Source of the DNA: Agarophyton chilense
Taxonomy: Eukaryota; Rhodophyta; Florideophyceae; Gracilariales; Gracilariaceae
Length of the DNA: 64,000 bases
NCBI GenBank assembly: GCA_030374765.1
Contig: JARGXX010000071.1
Coordinates: forward strand, 2,356,001-2,420,000
Direction of reading: 5' to 3'
Positions within the stretch are counted from its first letter, which is position 1; each line of letters begins with the position of its first letter. The position numbers were made by a program, and so were the translations under genes. Under the pieces are notes generated by a model that made no database searches, was not told the DNA's origin, and was given only the letters and a program-made list of their open reading frames with translations. Below, in pieces: positions 41,277-52,755 of this stretch.

Positions 41277-42254
41277 CTAGCCTTCATAAGGAATTAACGT
41301 TTCTACATCTCCGGCCGGAACGGTAACGCAGTAATTGGGAATTGCCATAACCTTTTTCGTACCTCCTCGTCGTCTAATACATATCTTCGTCCCCGATATG
41401 ATACACTCGAATTTCGGGTCGCACGGACGTGGGCGGCATCGTCCCGATTCTGCAGAAGTATCTTCCATGTCATAACATTGACCACCCCGTTCATCTGTTA
41501 GCTTACAGGCACAAAATCCTTCAGATGAATCATCATCGCCTTGCCCACTTAATTCATTTTCCGTCGGATCTGGCACTCTATGGAACGTAATCTCATCATT
41601 TACCTTCACTGGAGCACCACAGTTTTCTCCGCCGACTACCATTCGCACGTAGACAGTGCCTGCTGGAATGCCCATTTCACCAGGATTTGACTTTTGTCGC
41701 CATATGAAGGATGCTTTGTCGTCAAATACACCGGTCCTAATGTCCATGTTATCTGCACGATCCCAATGACAAAAAGTACGCGTGGCTCCTGTATCTTTTT
41801 GTGTGTAGGTCACGGCGGAGTTCCAAGCATGTTTCTCCCCCGCTTCCCACGTGGAATAATCTCCTCTAGCCGTGAAGCGATCTTCGCCGGTGAAATATTT
41901 GGTAGAGCCCCAAGTAACAACCGCCATCAAACCAGCCTTTTTACCGGTCTTTACAGCCTTGAAGGCCACTACGTCATTCCTTTTTAACTGCAATGTGACG
42001 GTTTCTGGGGATGTGGATGATACTTCTCGGAGCTCCTTTCCATTTTTATACAGAATAACCTTTCCAAACGCAGCGAATTTGATCGTTGACGTCGTACTTT
42101 CCAAGACTTTGGCAACAGGATGAAGCGAAAATAACGAGTTCAAACCGTTTATCAAGCCTCTATTCTGATCTGAATTATTCCAAAAGACTCCTCCACGGAC
42201 GACGGTGAGGGTGGCGGTGATAAAAAGCACTATGTATACAATAGCGATCTTCAT
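41277..42254 (-). CDS. Secreted protein of unknown function with Cys-rich C-terminus
   Basis: From the ATG at 42254 the protein has 325 residues and begins with a signal peptide (KIAIVYIVLFITATLTVVRG). Residues about 70-230 look like a beta-rich domain with repeated hydrophobic/charged strands (KVILYKNGKELREV, TVTLQLKRNDVVAFKAV, KAGLMAVVTWGSTKYF). GEKHAWNSAVTY and CHWDRADNMD suggest a binding surface. Residues about 240-325 hold eight or more cysteines, likely disulfide-bonded. I recognise no family; an extracellular-matrix or lectin-like role is possible but unproven. The frame opens 31 codons earlier at 42347, but the signal peptide argues for the internal start. Confidence 0.72.
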   Translation of the reverse strand: MKIAIVYIVLFITATLTVVRGGVFWNNSDQNRGLINGLNSLFSLHPVAKVLESTTSTIKFAAFGKVILYKNGKELREVSSTSPETVTLQLKRNDVVAFKAVKTGKKAGLMAVVTWGSTKYFTGEDRFTARGDYSTWEAGEKHAWNSAVTYTQKDTGATRTFCHWDRADNMDIRTGVFDDKASFIWRQKSNPGEMGIPAGTVYVRMVVGGENCGAPVKVNDEITFHRVPDPTENELSGQGDDDSSEGFCACKLTDERGGQCYDMEDTSAESGRCRPRPCDPKFECIISGTKICIRRRGGTKKVMAIPNYCVTVPAGDVETLIPYEG

Positions 42255-43405
42255 CGCAAGGGGTATAGTGCGCAATTTAATCAAGAGAATACAAGAATTT
42301 AAAGAATTGCAGAGGTAGGCCGACGGAATGTTGTTGTGAGGGAACATGTGGAGAACAGGGAATAGTGAGACTTTATACCCACCATAAGGTTTCTAAATAG
42401 GCGTCTCTCGACGATAAGTTGATTATCATGTGTTACGCAACGCCCAGAACGGCCTGTGTTCAAGTGGTTGTCTCAGCGATCCTGTTCCTGTTTGTTGTAT
42501 GTAACATGCCGATGTTTGTGCAGGGAGAGATGCAGTGCATTTTCTCTCTCTGGATTAACCAACAAACCAAGGGTTCCTCTCATTAAGAACGGTTAACCCT
42601 TACAAGACAGCGAGAATTGAACAAATCCCTTGAAACACGTTGGGAGCATGCCAGGAAATAAAGGCAACGTATGACGGTTGAAAGAGAAAACAATTGTATG
42701 CACCACCGCCAGATCAGCCTTTCATCTAGAAATTCAAGAGAGTCGTGTGAAAAATTATCTGTTGAAGGTTCACTCCACATGTTCCTTTCATGGTGTGATG
42801 AAGTAAGCAGGTCGCATGCGCTTAAGTATATACACCCAACCCCAGATAGGTGATTCGATTAAAAAATTCCCTCGAGGACCGAACCAACCCTTTGGTTTGA
42901 TCCCCGCCAAACCCCAAGCCCACAAAACCGCGATGGGCATGAGGTATAGAAAAACATCCTTTAATCCTCAAAGATACATGCTCCCAAGACTTGTGCTACG
43001 AACATGTGGCAGGTGACAGGTTGCTTGCGGCGGAACTATGCGCGGCGACAGGTCCATGAAGCGATTCGATAATACAGAATGGGGGAGAGAAACATTTGCA
43101 TCAATTTCGCCATCATGAGACACAAAAATTTCGTTATTTTTGTTCTAGTAGATCTCGTACATGTCCGGACTGATGAGTGTGCAGCTACCACAGTTGAAGA
43201 CTTACCTCTCCTTGAGCAATAGATCCCACGAACGTTGAATCTCGTTGCTATCCAAGAATTCTCGTCAGACTTTGCCGCGACCAGAAGCGTTGGCGAGCTC
43301 AAGTGTTTATACGAAACCAAAGCAAAGCACTTGTTACCTTCCACTCTTTCCAGACTGTGACCGACTTCTTTCAGCCCGGCTCATCTCATTTGAGGTCAAT
43401 CTGCA
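42255..43405. other. Divergent promoter region, no gene seen
   Basis: About 1.15 kb between the secreted protein gene and the CPP1-like gene. Only frames up to about 100 codons without features. Confidence 0.5.
42371..42377 (-). promoter_or_regulatory. TATA-like box upstream of the secreted protein gene
   Basis: Minus-strand tataaag about 117 bases before the ATG at 42254. Plausible but seen by eye only. Confidence 0.35.
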
Positions 43406-44260
43406 ATGGCGTTCGTACAAATTCCGGTCGTCACGGGACATTCCCCCAGACATGCTGCATTCTCTTCTTGTTTCAAAGGTTGTCAAATTAAGTCAACTAC
43501 GATGCCCCGTCCCGCACGGCCGTGCAATCGGCGGCTAGAGATGTTGTTTGGCTTCGGTAGTAAGAAAAAGAGCGCTCCAAACAAAAGTAAGTCTGGCACA
43601 AATCCGTACCGTGCGCTTGGTGTCGGCGAGGATGCGACATATGATGAAGTCGAAGCAGCTGTGAAAAATCTATCTGTAAAGTATGCAGATGATCCGAAGA
43701 AACTCATGATGCTCGATGTTTGTAAAGACCAAATCTTCGAAGATAAGCTGCAAAAGCGCATGTCTGGAGCACTCATGCCGAAGATTAAAGAGTCACCGTA
43801 CGAGCGGAAGCCGCAACCGAAAAAGAGATTCGTCATGCCTGTCTGGGCACAGGGTATTTTTAAGCTGCCAGACTTTGCCTACTTCAAACGCACAGGGATC
43901 ATAATGGGAATATTCTTTGCTCTTGGATTCGTCACCCCAACTCTAGCCGGTTCTTGCATGGCCATGGCCTTTATCGCAGCTGCTGGCTTCTTGTATAACC
44001 GAGGCCTCCCCGAACCTGTGCGAGACGATTACGGTGCATACGGTGAGATTCGCCCAGTGAAGCATCGTATCGTGCTCAAGACCGTTTTGATCAACCTCGG
44101 GGTTGCCGCTGTATTTTTCGGATTGGCACAATTATACATGCTGTACCTTCCACTTCCGGTGTGGTCACCACCAGATGCATTTGTTAATGCCGCCGTGGTG
44201 TTTGGGTTATGGATGTCTTGTTTATTGTTCATGGCCCAAGATCCAAACGATATCTACTAG
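43406..44260 (+). CDS. CPP1-like plastid J-domain-related membrane protein
   Basis: A 284-residue protein. The first 45-50 residues form a basic, Ser/Cys-containing leader that suits plastid import. A J-like segment follows (NPYRALGVGEDATYDEVEAAVKNLSVKYADDPKK), which keeps the DnaJ-like helices but lacks the HPD tripeptide. Three or four hydrophobic helices lie at about residues 160-280. This architecture matches the DUF3353/CPP1 family. In plants, CPP1 is a chaperone-like thylakoid and envelope protein that stabilises protochlorophyllide oxidoreductase; the cyanobacterial relatives are alike. Its client in this organism is unknown. The gene converges on the tryptophan synthase gene, with 161 bases between the stop codons. 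Confidence 0.83.
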   Translation: MAFVQIPVVTGHSPRHAAFSSCFKGCQIKSTTMPRPARPCNRRLEMLFGFGSKKKSAPNKSKSGTNPYRALGVGEDATYDEVEAAVKNLSVKYADDPKKLMMLDVCKDQIFEDKLQKRMSGALMPKIKESPYERKPQPKKRFVMPVWAQGIFKLPDFAYFKRTGIIMGIFFALGFVTPTLAGSCMAMAFIAAAGFLYNRGLPEPVRDDYGAYGEIRPVKHRIVLKTVLINLGVAAVFFGLAQLYMLYLPLPVWSPPDAFVNAAVVFGLWMSCLLFMAQDPNDIY

Positions 44261-44421
44261 ATGGACTAACATAATCGCCACCGATCTTTTCTTGGAGCTC
44301 CAGTGTATTGGCTACATGCATAAACTAAACAGAAATACGCTGCGGTTTAAGCACGTCTTTCGAAAATGTTTTGCGTCAGATTCTCCATTTCACTCAGCTT
44401 ATCGCCAATCGCTGTTTGCTC

Positions 44422-45807
44422 TTAAAGCTGTAAATCTGTATCTCCTCTATTTTTCAAATGTCCAATAACCGCAGTTACATCCTTGTCTCCACGCCCAGAA
44501 CAGTTTATCACAATTCGTGGAGATCCGTCGAGCGTTGGACACAACTTGTCGAGGTAGGCAATGGCATGAGAAGTTTCCAAGGCGGGAATGATACCTTCAA
44601 CTCGGCTCAGCAACTTGAAACCATCCAGAGCTTCATCGTCAGTTACGCTGTAATATTCAGCTCGCTTGGTATCGCGAAAGAAACTATGCTCTGGACCAAC
44701 ACCAGGATAGTCCAGACCAGCAGAAATAGAGTGCGCCTCTGCGGGCATGCCATGCTCATTTTGAAGTTGATAACTCATAGCCCCATGCAAAACACCCAAA
44801 GTTCCTTTCGTCAGAGTGGCAGCATGTTCTTCCGTCTGCAATCCCTTTCCAGCAGCCTCAACACCAATAAGACGAACATCTTTATCCGATCTGAAATCGC
44901 TGAAAAGTCCCATGGCATTAGAACCACCACCAACGCATGCTAGCAATACGTCAGGCTTTCCACCCCATTTTTCCATGGCCTGAGCACGCGTTTCTCGACC
45001 TATAACCGCTTGGAAGTCACGCACAATCATGGGATATGGATGAGGACCGGCAACACTTCCGACTATGTAATGGGTTTCAATTGGGTATGTTACCCAATCA
45101 CGGATTGCTTCTGATAGAGCGTCTGTGAGAGTAGCGGTTCCTGCCGAAACAGGACGAACCTCGGCTCCAAGTAATCGCATACGGAAGACGTTGAGAGCTT
45201 GACGTTCCATGTCTTTGGCACCCATGTAAACGATACATTGCAGTCCAAAGCGAGCGCAAACGGTTGCAGTAGCAACTCCATGCTGGCCAGCACCAGTCTC
45301 AGCAATGATACGAGTCTTGCCAAGACGCTTTGCTAATAAAACCTGGCCAAGGGAATTGTTGATCTTATGGGCGCCAGTATGATTGAGGTCCTCTCTTTTC
45401 AAAAAGATCTGTGGTCCACTGCCGTCAGCCCGGGCATAGCGTGACGTTAGTCGTTCAGCGAAGTACAACGGGCTTGGTCGGCCAACGTAATCACGCAATA
45501 GGCCATCAAGTTCTTCATTGAAAGAAGGATCGTTCTTGATATTTTCATAGCTAGATTCCAGTTCTTGCAAACATGTCATGAGAGTTTCTGGAACATACTG
45601 ACCCCCAAAACGACCGAATCTTCCACGTTCATTTGGGACGTCTGGATTGAATACCGTGTCAACGATGGATGCGTAATCTATGGCAACCATTCGCGGCGTC
45701 GAGAGCTGTGGAAAAGAGTGTTTTGGACGAAACGAGACCGCATTATTGGCGACACGTAGGGGGGTTTGGACGAGGAAGGAGCTGGTAGAAAATGCGATAT
45801 GATCCAT
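44422..45807 (-). CDS. TRPB: Tryptophan synthase beta subunit, plastid-targeted
   Basis: Condenses indole with serine to give tryptophan, using PLP. A 461-residue protein with a transit-like leader of about 55 residues. The mature start is [16 protein letters not shown], the family signature. The PLP lysine lies in [15 protein letters not shown]. The phosphate-binding loop is [13 protein letters not shown], and the C-terminal NCSGRGDKD closes the site. All catalytic features are intact. The alpha subunit is not in this window; in red algae it is commonly plastid-encoded, so a nuclear beta subunit that is imported makes sense. The ATG at 45807 ([11 protein letters not shown]) gives a typical leader. 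Confidence 0.96.
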   Translation of the reverse strand: MDHIAFSTSSFLVQTPLRVANNAVSFRPKHSFPQLSTPRMVAIDYASIVDTVFNPDVPNERGRFGRFGGQYVPETLMTCLQELESSYENIKNDPSFNEELDGLLRDYVGRPSPLYFAERLTSRYARADGSGPQIFLKREDLNHTGAHKINNSLGQVLLAKRLGKTRIIAETGAGQHGVATATVCARFGLQCIVYMGAKDMERQALNVFRMRLLGAEVRPVSAGTATLTDALSEAIRDWVTYPIETHYIVGSVAGPHPYPMIVRDFQAVIGRETRAQAMEKWGGKPDVLLACVGGGSNAMGLFSDFRSDKDVRLIGVEAAGKGLQTEEHAATLTKGTLGVLHGAMSYQLQNEHGMPAEAHSISAGLDYPGVGPEHSFFRDTKRAEYYSVTDDEALDGFKLLSRVEGIIPALETSHAIAYLDKLCPTLDGSPRIVINCSGRGDKDVTAVIGHLKNRGDTDLQL

Positions 45808-47025
45808 GTCTGAACTAAAGGTTGAGAAGATGACACGGAAAAGTTACTCCAGTCGCTTGGATATTAGTAGCAGAACAAAATGTACCGGTCTTCCTTGTCG
45901 AATGCGCTCAAACCTTATTTGATCAGCGCGAAATATATGCGGTATCGATGATAACCGTACTCCCTTGGTTACAGCTAGAGTGTATCCCTGGGATCGGAAG
46001 ACTACCGTTTGTAGCTTTCTCCGTAGATCTAGGCTCTAGAGCTAGGGAGAGAGATTGGGATGTGTTGATCACAATTACTGCAATTTTAATAAAATAAATT
46101 AGTTCTCGTGAAAGCGGATAATGTACAGTATGATACTGCGAAGCCGGGCGCGAATGATCGACTGATTTCTTTGGCTTCATCAACAGAATGCATCTGCAGC
46201 ACTTACCAAAAGGTACAGTGCAGCGGACGTGCGTTTCGCCCGTCTGCCGAATGGGATACGCTACACAGAGCAATCGGGTGGTATTGAAGTTCAGGCTACT
46301 GCTTGGGTCAGTAAATGCCGATTACATGACGGATGGGTGGAAAGGAAGTCGTCTCTGGTTTGTTTGGCGGCAACCGTGATATAATTTGAAGGGCCCGGCC
46401 GCTAGTCGTTAGTCAGGATGTGCTTTGTGCCGCCACTGTTAGATGTTGATTATAGTAATTTGAGAACATGGCAATAATCGTCGGTAGTGAAATGCTGTTA
46501 AGGATTGTATACAACATAAAGACCAAATCCATCTCTCGTACTACATGTAGTAGCCCAGTCAGTTCACCACACTGATCTAAAGTTATCGCCTGTGGTAAAA
46601 GAATAAGAGTGTCGTAGGTGGATGAAATTCATGTCAAACTCTCGCGATGCGAGTAGATGGCATATTCGCGTTCGTGAAAGAACAAGAAGGGGTGTTATCG
46701 CTCGATGGAGAATGTGATTGGAAGTGGACAAGCTTCAACACGGGATGCCATCGAATATGAATGGATCGATACCTCTCCTTCTCAGTTTCGTCCGCTTTTC
46801 TACGGATGCGGAAAAACCTTCTTGCCTCTACCTTCCAATGCCAATGGAGCCATAAGACACAGTTCTAATTCCGTGATCACATTCATCTTCGCTGTGTCTT
46901 AAGTTTTGAGCCTACAAAAGTGTTCTGTTGCACATTACGCTTCATACTTAACAAGTCCGCGCTGAAATGAAGCTGATCAAGCTGCCCTTCAGCTTTGACC
47001 AAACTCATCAAAACTGTGCTTGATA
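45808..47025. other. Gene-free intergenic region
   Basis: About 1.2 kb upstream of TRPB and downstream of the SGNH hydrolase. Frames are short (up to 116 codons) and unsupported. No repeats noticed. Confidence 0.5.
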
Positions 47026-48015
47026 TCAAGTAACGGTCCCCGTTTCGGTTACCTGACGTTGCCCTTCGAGTTCTTTCTTAATGACATTGCGCAACAAAGT
47101 TGCCATAGCCTGGCCACCTTGTTCAGACGGTTCAACACGGGCAACGTAAAGATTGGTATCCTTGCCATTCATAACGCGATAAAACGGGACGGTGACTACG
47201 CGAACGCCCAGAATCTGAAATGTGGAAGCCGCGGCCTCATACACACTTTCAATCAATCGCTGCAATCCCTCAGGGTGCGAATTATACCGCAATGCACGTA
47301 GAATAAACGAAGCCCAAGATGGTACCAAAGCCTCGTCCGGAAAATATAGGCCACAAATTACGACCAGGCGCGGACGGCGACCAGACAACATGCGGGTGAT
47401 GTATTTCTGTACAGCGTAGCCAAACAATGAAACAAGATGCGAAAAGCCCAGCGAAGAAGCGGTATACGTCTGACACAGCACGGAAAACACTGTGCGTAAC
47501 GAAGGTCTCAAGGCAACGTCATTGCCGCCAAGACTGACCACGACGACGTCGTTCTCGCCGAAATTTTCACTCACAATGCGATCTTGCGGCAGCAATCGCT
47601 TGTTGCGCTGTGATACAGTTGTGGCCTCGACAGCGCAGTTGATGGTGGCGTACTCGGGATAAAGCTTGTTAAGCCAATACGAAACGTCGCGCTTGAGCAA
47701 CGAGTGGTCGAGAAGGCGTGCGTGTGAGGGGTCTGGATGGAGTTCTTCGCGAAACGGAAGCCAGTACTTGTTGTCCAGAGTGCTGTCGCCGAGCAACCAG
47801 ATGATGGGCTTTTCGCCGGAACATTTCGCCAGTTGTTGTAAGTGGGACGGGGGGTGTCCATAGTAAGTGGTGTAGAAGCTGCGCGTATTTGTGGGCGATG
47901 ATGAAAGGGGGATTGGGAGATAAGGAGAGGAAGAACTGCTCATGGCGGTAGCAAAGGTGGGCGCTAATGCGCAGCGAAACAGGTGAGCTGGTGCGAGGTA
48001 AGTGACAAATGCCAT
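47026..48015 (-). CDS. SGNH/GDSL-type hydrolase
   Basis: From the ATG at 48015 it has 329 residues. Block I is present as WLLGDSTLDNK (catalytic Ser in GDS) near residue 75, and block III as VVSLGGNDVA with the Gly/Asn oxyanion pair. The usual block V DxxH is unclear; the C-terminal region reads ARVEPSEQGGQAMA, so the histidine may be displaced or missing. Family members are esterases or lipases of varied substrate; none can be assigned. The leader is Ala/Ser/Pro-rich and may direct the enzyme to an organelle. An upstream in-frame ATG at 48090 would add 25 residues and cannot be excluded. Confidence 0.72.
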   Translation of the reverse strand: MAFVTYLAPAHLFRCALAPTFATAMSSSSSPYLPIPLSSSPTNTRSFYTTYYGHPPSHLQQLAKCSGEKPIIWLLGDSTLDNKYWLPFREELHPDPSHARLLDHSLLKRDVSYWLNKLYPEYATINCAVEATTVSQRNKRLLPQDRIVSENFGENDVVVVSLGGNDVALRPSLRTVFSVLCQTYTASSLGFSHLVSLFGYAVQKYITRMLSGRRPRLVVICGLYFPDEALVPSWASFILRALRYNSHPEGLQRLIESVYEAAASTFQILGVRVVTVPFYRVMNGKDTNLYVARVEPSEQGGQAMATLLRNVIKKELEGQRQVTETGTVT

Positions 48016-50273
48016 TGACTCACGTCTGTAGATGAGTGGAAGCACAGGCGAGGTGAAAGCAGTGACGTGTTCCCGCAGCAAGAGCGTCACGGCTCTAAGT
48101 GTGCATCAACAAAGGAATCCCAGGGAAGGTGAGATTCCTCAGGAGGGGTGGCTTTACGGCTTTAAGGTTGCGATTCCCCCCCCGCCATCTACTATCTCCC
48201 AGCTGTGGTTTTTGGAGTGCGTCCAGTCGATGATGTGGGAGGAAGAGGTTGGCGATGGCAGCAGTGCGCGCAGGTCTTCGAAAGGCCTTTTGTTGGGTGC
48301 AGATCTGTTTTTGCAAGTGAAAAAATTCAAATGCATAGCGAGGCCGGCCTCCAATGTGGCGTGCGCGACGCGTAAGAATAGCTCTCGGATCTGATCCACA
48401 CATGGGCGGCACCGCCGGCGGTATACAAGTTCGATGGCAGTTCGCGGAAGGTCAGCGAGGTCCCCGGCTTGCCTTTCTCCTTCACAGCGTCCCCATCACT
48501 TGGCTTAAGGCTTACTTCTGGCATGGTCAAACGAATAAGATTACCGGTGTTTTTACATCGTAACTCTACAAAATATCTACTCCACCCACCGAATTTAGCA
48601 TAAACCAGTTGACCGCTACCAATATTTTTGCAAAAGCAAAAAAAGTTGAGATAAAAGTCTCTCGCTAAAACCGTAATTGATGTATAAGAGATGGCTGCAC
48701 TCACACCCCAGAATTTTTTTCAAACACCACGATGGTGGTAGGTTGGTTGTCGGTTAGTCTATGCCTCCTTCACTCGGGAATAAGGGTTTTTATTGTACCA
48801 GAAGGCAAAGAATCTATTGTACTGTAATGTCTACACTGTCCTGTGCCACAAGATAATTATTCCAAAATTTACGAATTAAATATTTGGTGGTCGCAACGCA
48901 AAAGTTTACAGTAGTATAGTGCTATTCAATTAATCCTAAATCTTAATTTTTCTTTGAAGTATTCATTTTAATGTACACTTGTGTATAGTTGTGAAGACTC
49001 ACGGGGAATAGAGCGCTGCTGTAATGACTGTCAGCATGCCGCTCGTCCTGGCCGCGCGGCGCATTTAAGCACGCCGGAGCAGCCGAGACGCGCGTCGCCT
49101 ATACCGGTATGTCTTTCTCTCTCCCCCACCTCTCCCCTACACAGTGTACCGAGTCAACATGTCAATTCTCTCTCCGAGAATCTGCAATTCTTCCAGTCAA
49201 CGAAAATCTTACTTTCGTCGATATCCTTAAATTTCAGTAAACAGTACATTTGTCTTCATCTCTTAATATTCGTTACCCGTAGGTATGCCACGTGGTGTAT
49301 TTGGATGATTTCCGGCATACACCGTGAACTACAATTGTTTATTTAGCAATTAGCCTAGCTTTTTGCTAATTTAGTATTATTTAGATAAGAGTAAGTGGAT
49401 AGGGAGGCGCACTTCAAGTGCACCCCCTCTTGGCCACGTGGCAAGAAGCGCCACCGTAGATCAAGTGGCTGGTGAGATATATATCTTCACCAAGCATGGC
49501 CACCTCTGTCACTATTGTAAAAACAAGTACCTACTAGACTACTACTTTTACACCTTTTGGTTTCTACAGTCCACCATGATGAAAATCCAGTGTCCAAACG
49601 GTTTACAGGATCTACGAGAGGTTTTCATAATCGTCTACCATCTTTTTCTCATTGACGGTGGCTAGTAGTTGCTGCTGCCACATTTTAAGGCTATTTTAAC
49701 ACTCCTCCAACAATGTTGGTCGAATCCCGCGCTACCTAGGTGCTTGAAGTCTTACAATTCTTTTACCATTTTCGTTTATACCACATTTTGATTTCTTGAC
49801 TTTAAAATTGGTGTTCATCACGTTTAAATTTTTTTAAGAAGAATTTGAAAATTTATGCGGACCATGAATTGAAATATACACTGTAACAGCCACTTCTGGC
49901 TTATTTAATTATCTTAATAGACCAATCATCGGAAAATACATTGAAGAGCGTCACTAAAGCACTTAGTGCACTAGTTGGTGGTATTCCTCCATGCAAAAGA
50001 CTTGCAAAACCACTGTTTGACAACGTGGAGGAATTTTTTCGAAAACAAAGAATTATTCAGTGCAATACAAAAAGTAAAAAGACAACAAGTCCTTTGATAG
50101 AAACTTGACATAACAATGTTATAAATCCAAAATCAAAAACGCCTGGATTCGGTTTGAATATCGTTTTATTAACCCGTGTGTTGCTTGATCGGGTTTATTA
50201 AGCAGAGATGGATCGTATGTCGGTATTTATCATCAATTACATCTAAAACGAGATAAGAAGACAATTCGACCAA
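48016..50273. other. Boundary region: possible broken gene, then AT-rich gene-free DNA
   Basis: From 48154 to about 48700 the minus strand has two overlapping open frames whose products look protein-like (for example TFRELPSNLYTAGG in one, DQIRELFLRVAHATLE in the other), as if one gene had been broken by a frameshift. I know no family for them. From about 48710 the DNA turns AT-rich and contains no supported gene. A GCCACGTGGC palindrome occurs at 49433-49442. This marks the edge of the retrotransposon-rich part of the window. Confidence 0.4.
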
Positions 50274-51156
50274 TTGGGGATGCTATTCTTACAGAATCAT
50301 GATATCTGCCAACCCCAAGTAAGGGCGAAAGCAACCACCGTCAAGATGGAGGCCATAGTCTCTTTTCAAAATATTCATGGTATTTTCGGTGATCTCAAAA
50401 CCAACATTACTATTTCGAAAACTATTGAAAATTCACACGATCGAAATCTAGGAGATACAGAGTCTCCGGTTCTTGAAGGCCTAGGTTTTTATTACCTACC
50501 GAAACCTGTTGGTATAGCTGCGCAGAAAACCGTTGGTGGAGGCTTTTGTGGTAGAGATGGGTCTTCAAACTCGGAAAAAGAGCAAAACCGACGACCATTT
50601 AGTAAGGAAAAGAAGAAACCCAAAAAGGCAAACGGATAGGTGCACCGGTCGGACACTGAATCTTTGAGCTCGGAAACCGAATCAGGTTGGTCAACGGATG
50701 AAAGCGGAAAATATTCATGGAAACGCATGAAGAATTCTCGTCGTAAGAAGAGTAAAAATAACTGCAAATGTAAGACCAAACGGTATGATTCGTCGGAGTT
50801 AGATTTCGACAGCGATTCCGACCTACAGGTGATCTTTCCTTTGAACAACCTTTTTAAAAGAGTATTCTCCGAGAAACCTCCTTGATATACTCAGATATTT
50901 TGCTCTCTAAGTTTATAAAAGAGGTTGCTCAAAAGATAACTAAGCATCACCGGAAGCGTTGTTTCCAGATGAGAGATACCCGTTTTTCGGGAGATGAACC
51001 CATCCTTATCATAGACTTCTTTCAGAGGTTCAAGATAGATTGTGACCAAAACAGGTCTTCAGAAGATGCCGCGATGTGGCTATTTCAGTTTTACCTCAAA
51101 AACTAGACCGGTGACATGTTACACAGCCGTGTACAGGGCTACACCATGGCAGTGGA
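50274..51156 (+). pseudogene. Decayed Gypsy-type gag of an older element, first part
   Basis: Three broken frames on the plus strand (ending at 50639, 50885 and 51108) align by eye with the gag of the minus-strand element at 59.6-61.8 kb. In the same order they show a basic Lys/Arg run, a Ser/Asp/Glu stretch, then a helical block. That block ends RSSEDAAMWLFQFYL here against HEGAALYLFQFSL in the other copy. Stops and frameshifts show it is dead. It is interrupted at 51156 by a solo LTR. No LTR of its own could be found upstream; the similarity may begin as early as about 49.9 kb. Confidence 0.65.
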
Positions 51157-51789
51157 TGTCTTACAATCACCTCTGGGGTATGCTACTGTCTTGTCTTGGC
51201 AGAGTGGTGACGCTCAACCGTAAGGAGCGTGGTGACGCTCAACCTTAGAAGGTAGACGTAATAAACCTCGATGGTAACAGGACACCGTGAAACCCCGCAG
51301 GGGCAAACGGCGGGGCAACTAGCCTATACCGTGTATGTTAACGATGGTAGGCGTCGACGCGCGGGAAAACCTGTGTGGTAGTTGACAAACGATGAACCAA
51401 AAGGTATAGTCGTGACCCAAGTGGTGCCTGTCTTTATCAGATTAGGATGGGAGAGGTGCAGTTCCCTATATGCAGTGGACTGCACTCTCCAGAGCACCCG
51501 GTAGGTGCCAGCAAGGCACGGTCTCTGACCTAGTGTCAGAGACCTGGCCAGCACTGGCTACAGTGCCAGGTGGCCACGCCACTACTGTACTAAAATAAAG
51601 ATAATTACAATTACAATTACTAAAAGTTACTCAACCAGAAGGTGCATGTCAGTACTAGACGTGGCTGACAACACCTAGATGGTAGCCCGCCCGGAGCTGC
51701 ATGGCCGATGATCCCTAGCATCCATCACCTACAAGGTCAGTGTAGTATATTGACAACCTCAAAGGCCAGTCTTCCGCCACTATACGACA
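51157..51789. mobile_element. Solo LTR with 5-bp target-site duplication
   Basis: A 633-bp sequence starting TGTCTTAC and ending TACGACA, flanked on both sides by GTGGA (51152-51156 and 51790-51794). If it and one GTGGA copy are skipped, the gag alignment runs on without a break (MAVDDKQTEIM against HVDAQDREIL in the other element). That is strong evidence for a precise insertion. It contains an AATAAA-like stretch near 51594. It is longer than, and not clearly the same family as, the 445-bp LTRs nearby. Confidence 0.75.
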
Positions 51790-52296
51790 GTGGATGATAA
51801 ACAGACAGAAATTATGACTACATACACACAGCTGGTGATATTCTTATGAAAACCTATGCAACCGATGAGGTGATTCAAGAAGCCTACTCTGAGGTGCTCA
51901 CACACCGTCGGCGAGTAGTACAAACCGAATTAGATTATGGAAGCTCATTCTGAGAGACGGCGTACCCATGCGGTAGCGTTTTTACTACGACAAGGTTGAC
52001 GTCAATTTATGCTAGACAAACCAGTAATGTCTCAGGTATGGAATTACCTTTGTACAAACCATAAGGAGGCTTACAACGCCCTGGCGCGTATTGCACAGGA
52101 CATATGGGATATGATACGAACAGTAAAGAAGAGTTTGGCTCCCACATCGAAAAAAATAAAGGATAAACCGAAACGGTCAGATTTTGGCATCGAAGAAACA
52201 TTTACGACCGATGATGGATCAGCTGGACACACATTTTATAGGTCAGCGATTCATCTGATTAACACCTCTCAAGTCGGGTAATATTCGCTTCCCACC
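51790..52296 (+). pseudogene. Decayed Gypsy-type gag of the older element, second part
   Basis: Resumes the gag similarity after the solo LTR. It includes a block reading LMKTYATDEVIQEA here against LLETYAADDVIMDA in the minus-strand element. A later frame (52009-52281) matches the segment with FTTDDGSAGHTFY against FTESDMNASLHY. Frameshifts and stops occur. It is cut at 52297 by the larger Gypsy element, so the remainder should resume after 62416. Confidence 0.6.
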
Positions 52297-52741
52297 TGTA
52301 ACGCAATGACTGGTAGGTCAGCGTACTGGTCTCAACCTGCGGTTGCGTGGTAGAGCGAGTCCTAAGGTTTGTATCCTTGACAGCGGCACTCTCAGAGTAC
52401 TTGGTGCAATGGGCTGAAGTTTACTGCGTAATCCTACAGGTTGGAGCTACGAAAACGATGGCTTGAAGACCAATTGGTGGAACTAATGTACCTTAGGGGG
52501 TAACTTAGTATCCTAACGGTGCCTCCCTGATTCTAAGGGAGAAGCGTCACTCCGGCCAAGTAAATATTGAAGGAGAGGCGCTGGAATCTCCCTGGCACTG
52601 TAAAGCTATCCTATTATAAAAAATACAATTCTCAATTATCTAAATTTGTCCAGCGAAGGTCGGCCAGTCCACTTGGCGTCTGCAAGATATCTCAGGCTCC
52701 GGCGGCTTAAAAAGCTCAACCGTTATACTTGCTCATTCACA
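52297..52741 (-). repeat. 3' LTR of the Gypsy element
   Basis: 445 bp, same orientation as the copy at 61971-62416 and similar over its whole length. The first 100 bases show about 13 differences; later parts are more divergent. TG and CA termini are intact. Confidence 0.85.
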
Positions 52742-52755
52742 TATCTCCCTACTTA
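52742..52755 (-). other. Candidate polypurine tract
   Basis: Immediately inside the 3' LTR. The minus strand reads taagtagggagata, a purine-rich stretch in the position expected for plus-strand DNA priming. Confidence 0.5.

Noticed and set aside
49720..49735. ttggtcgaatcccgc, T-arm-like
   Set aside because: One base short of the consensus and no upstream tRNA structure.
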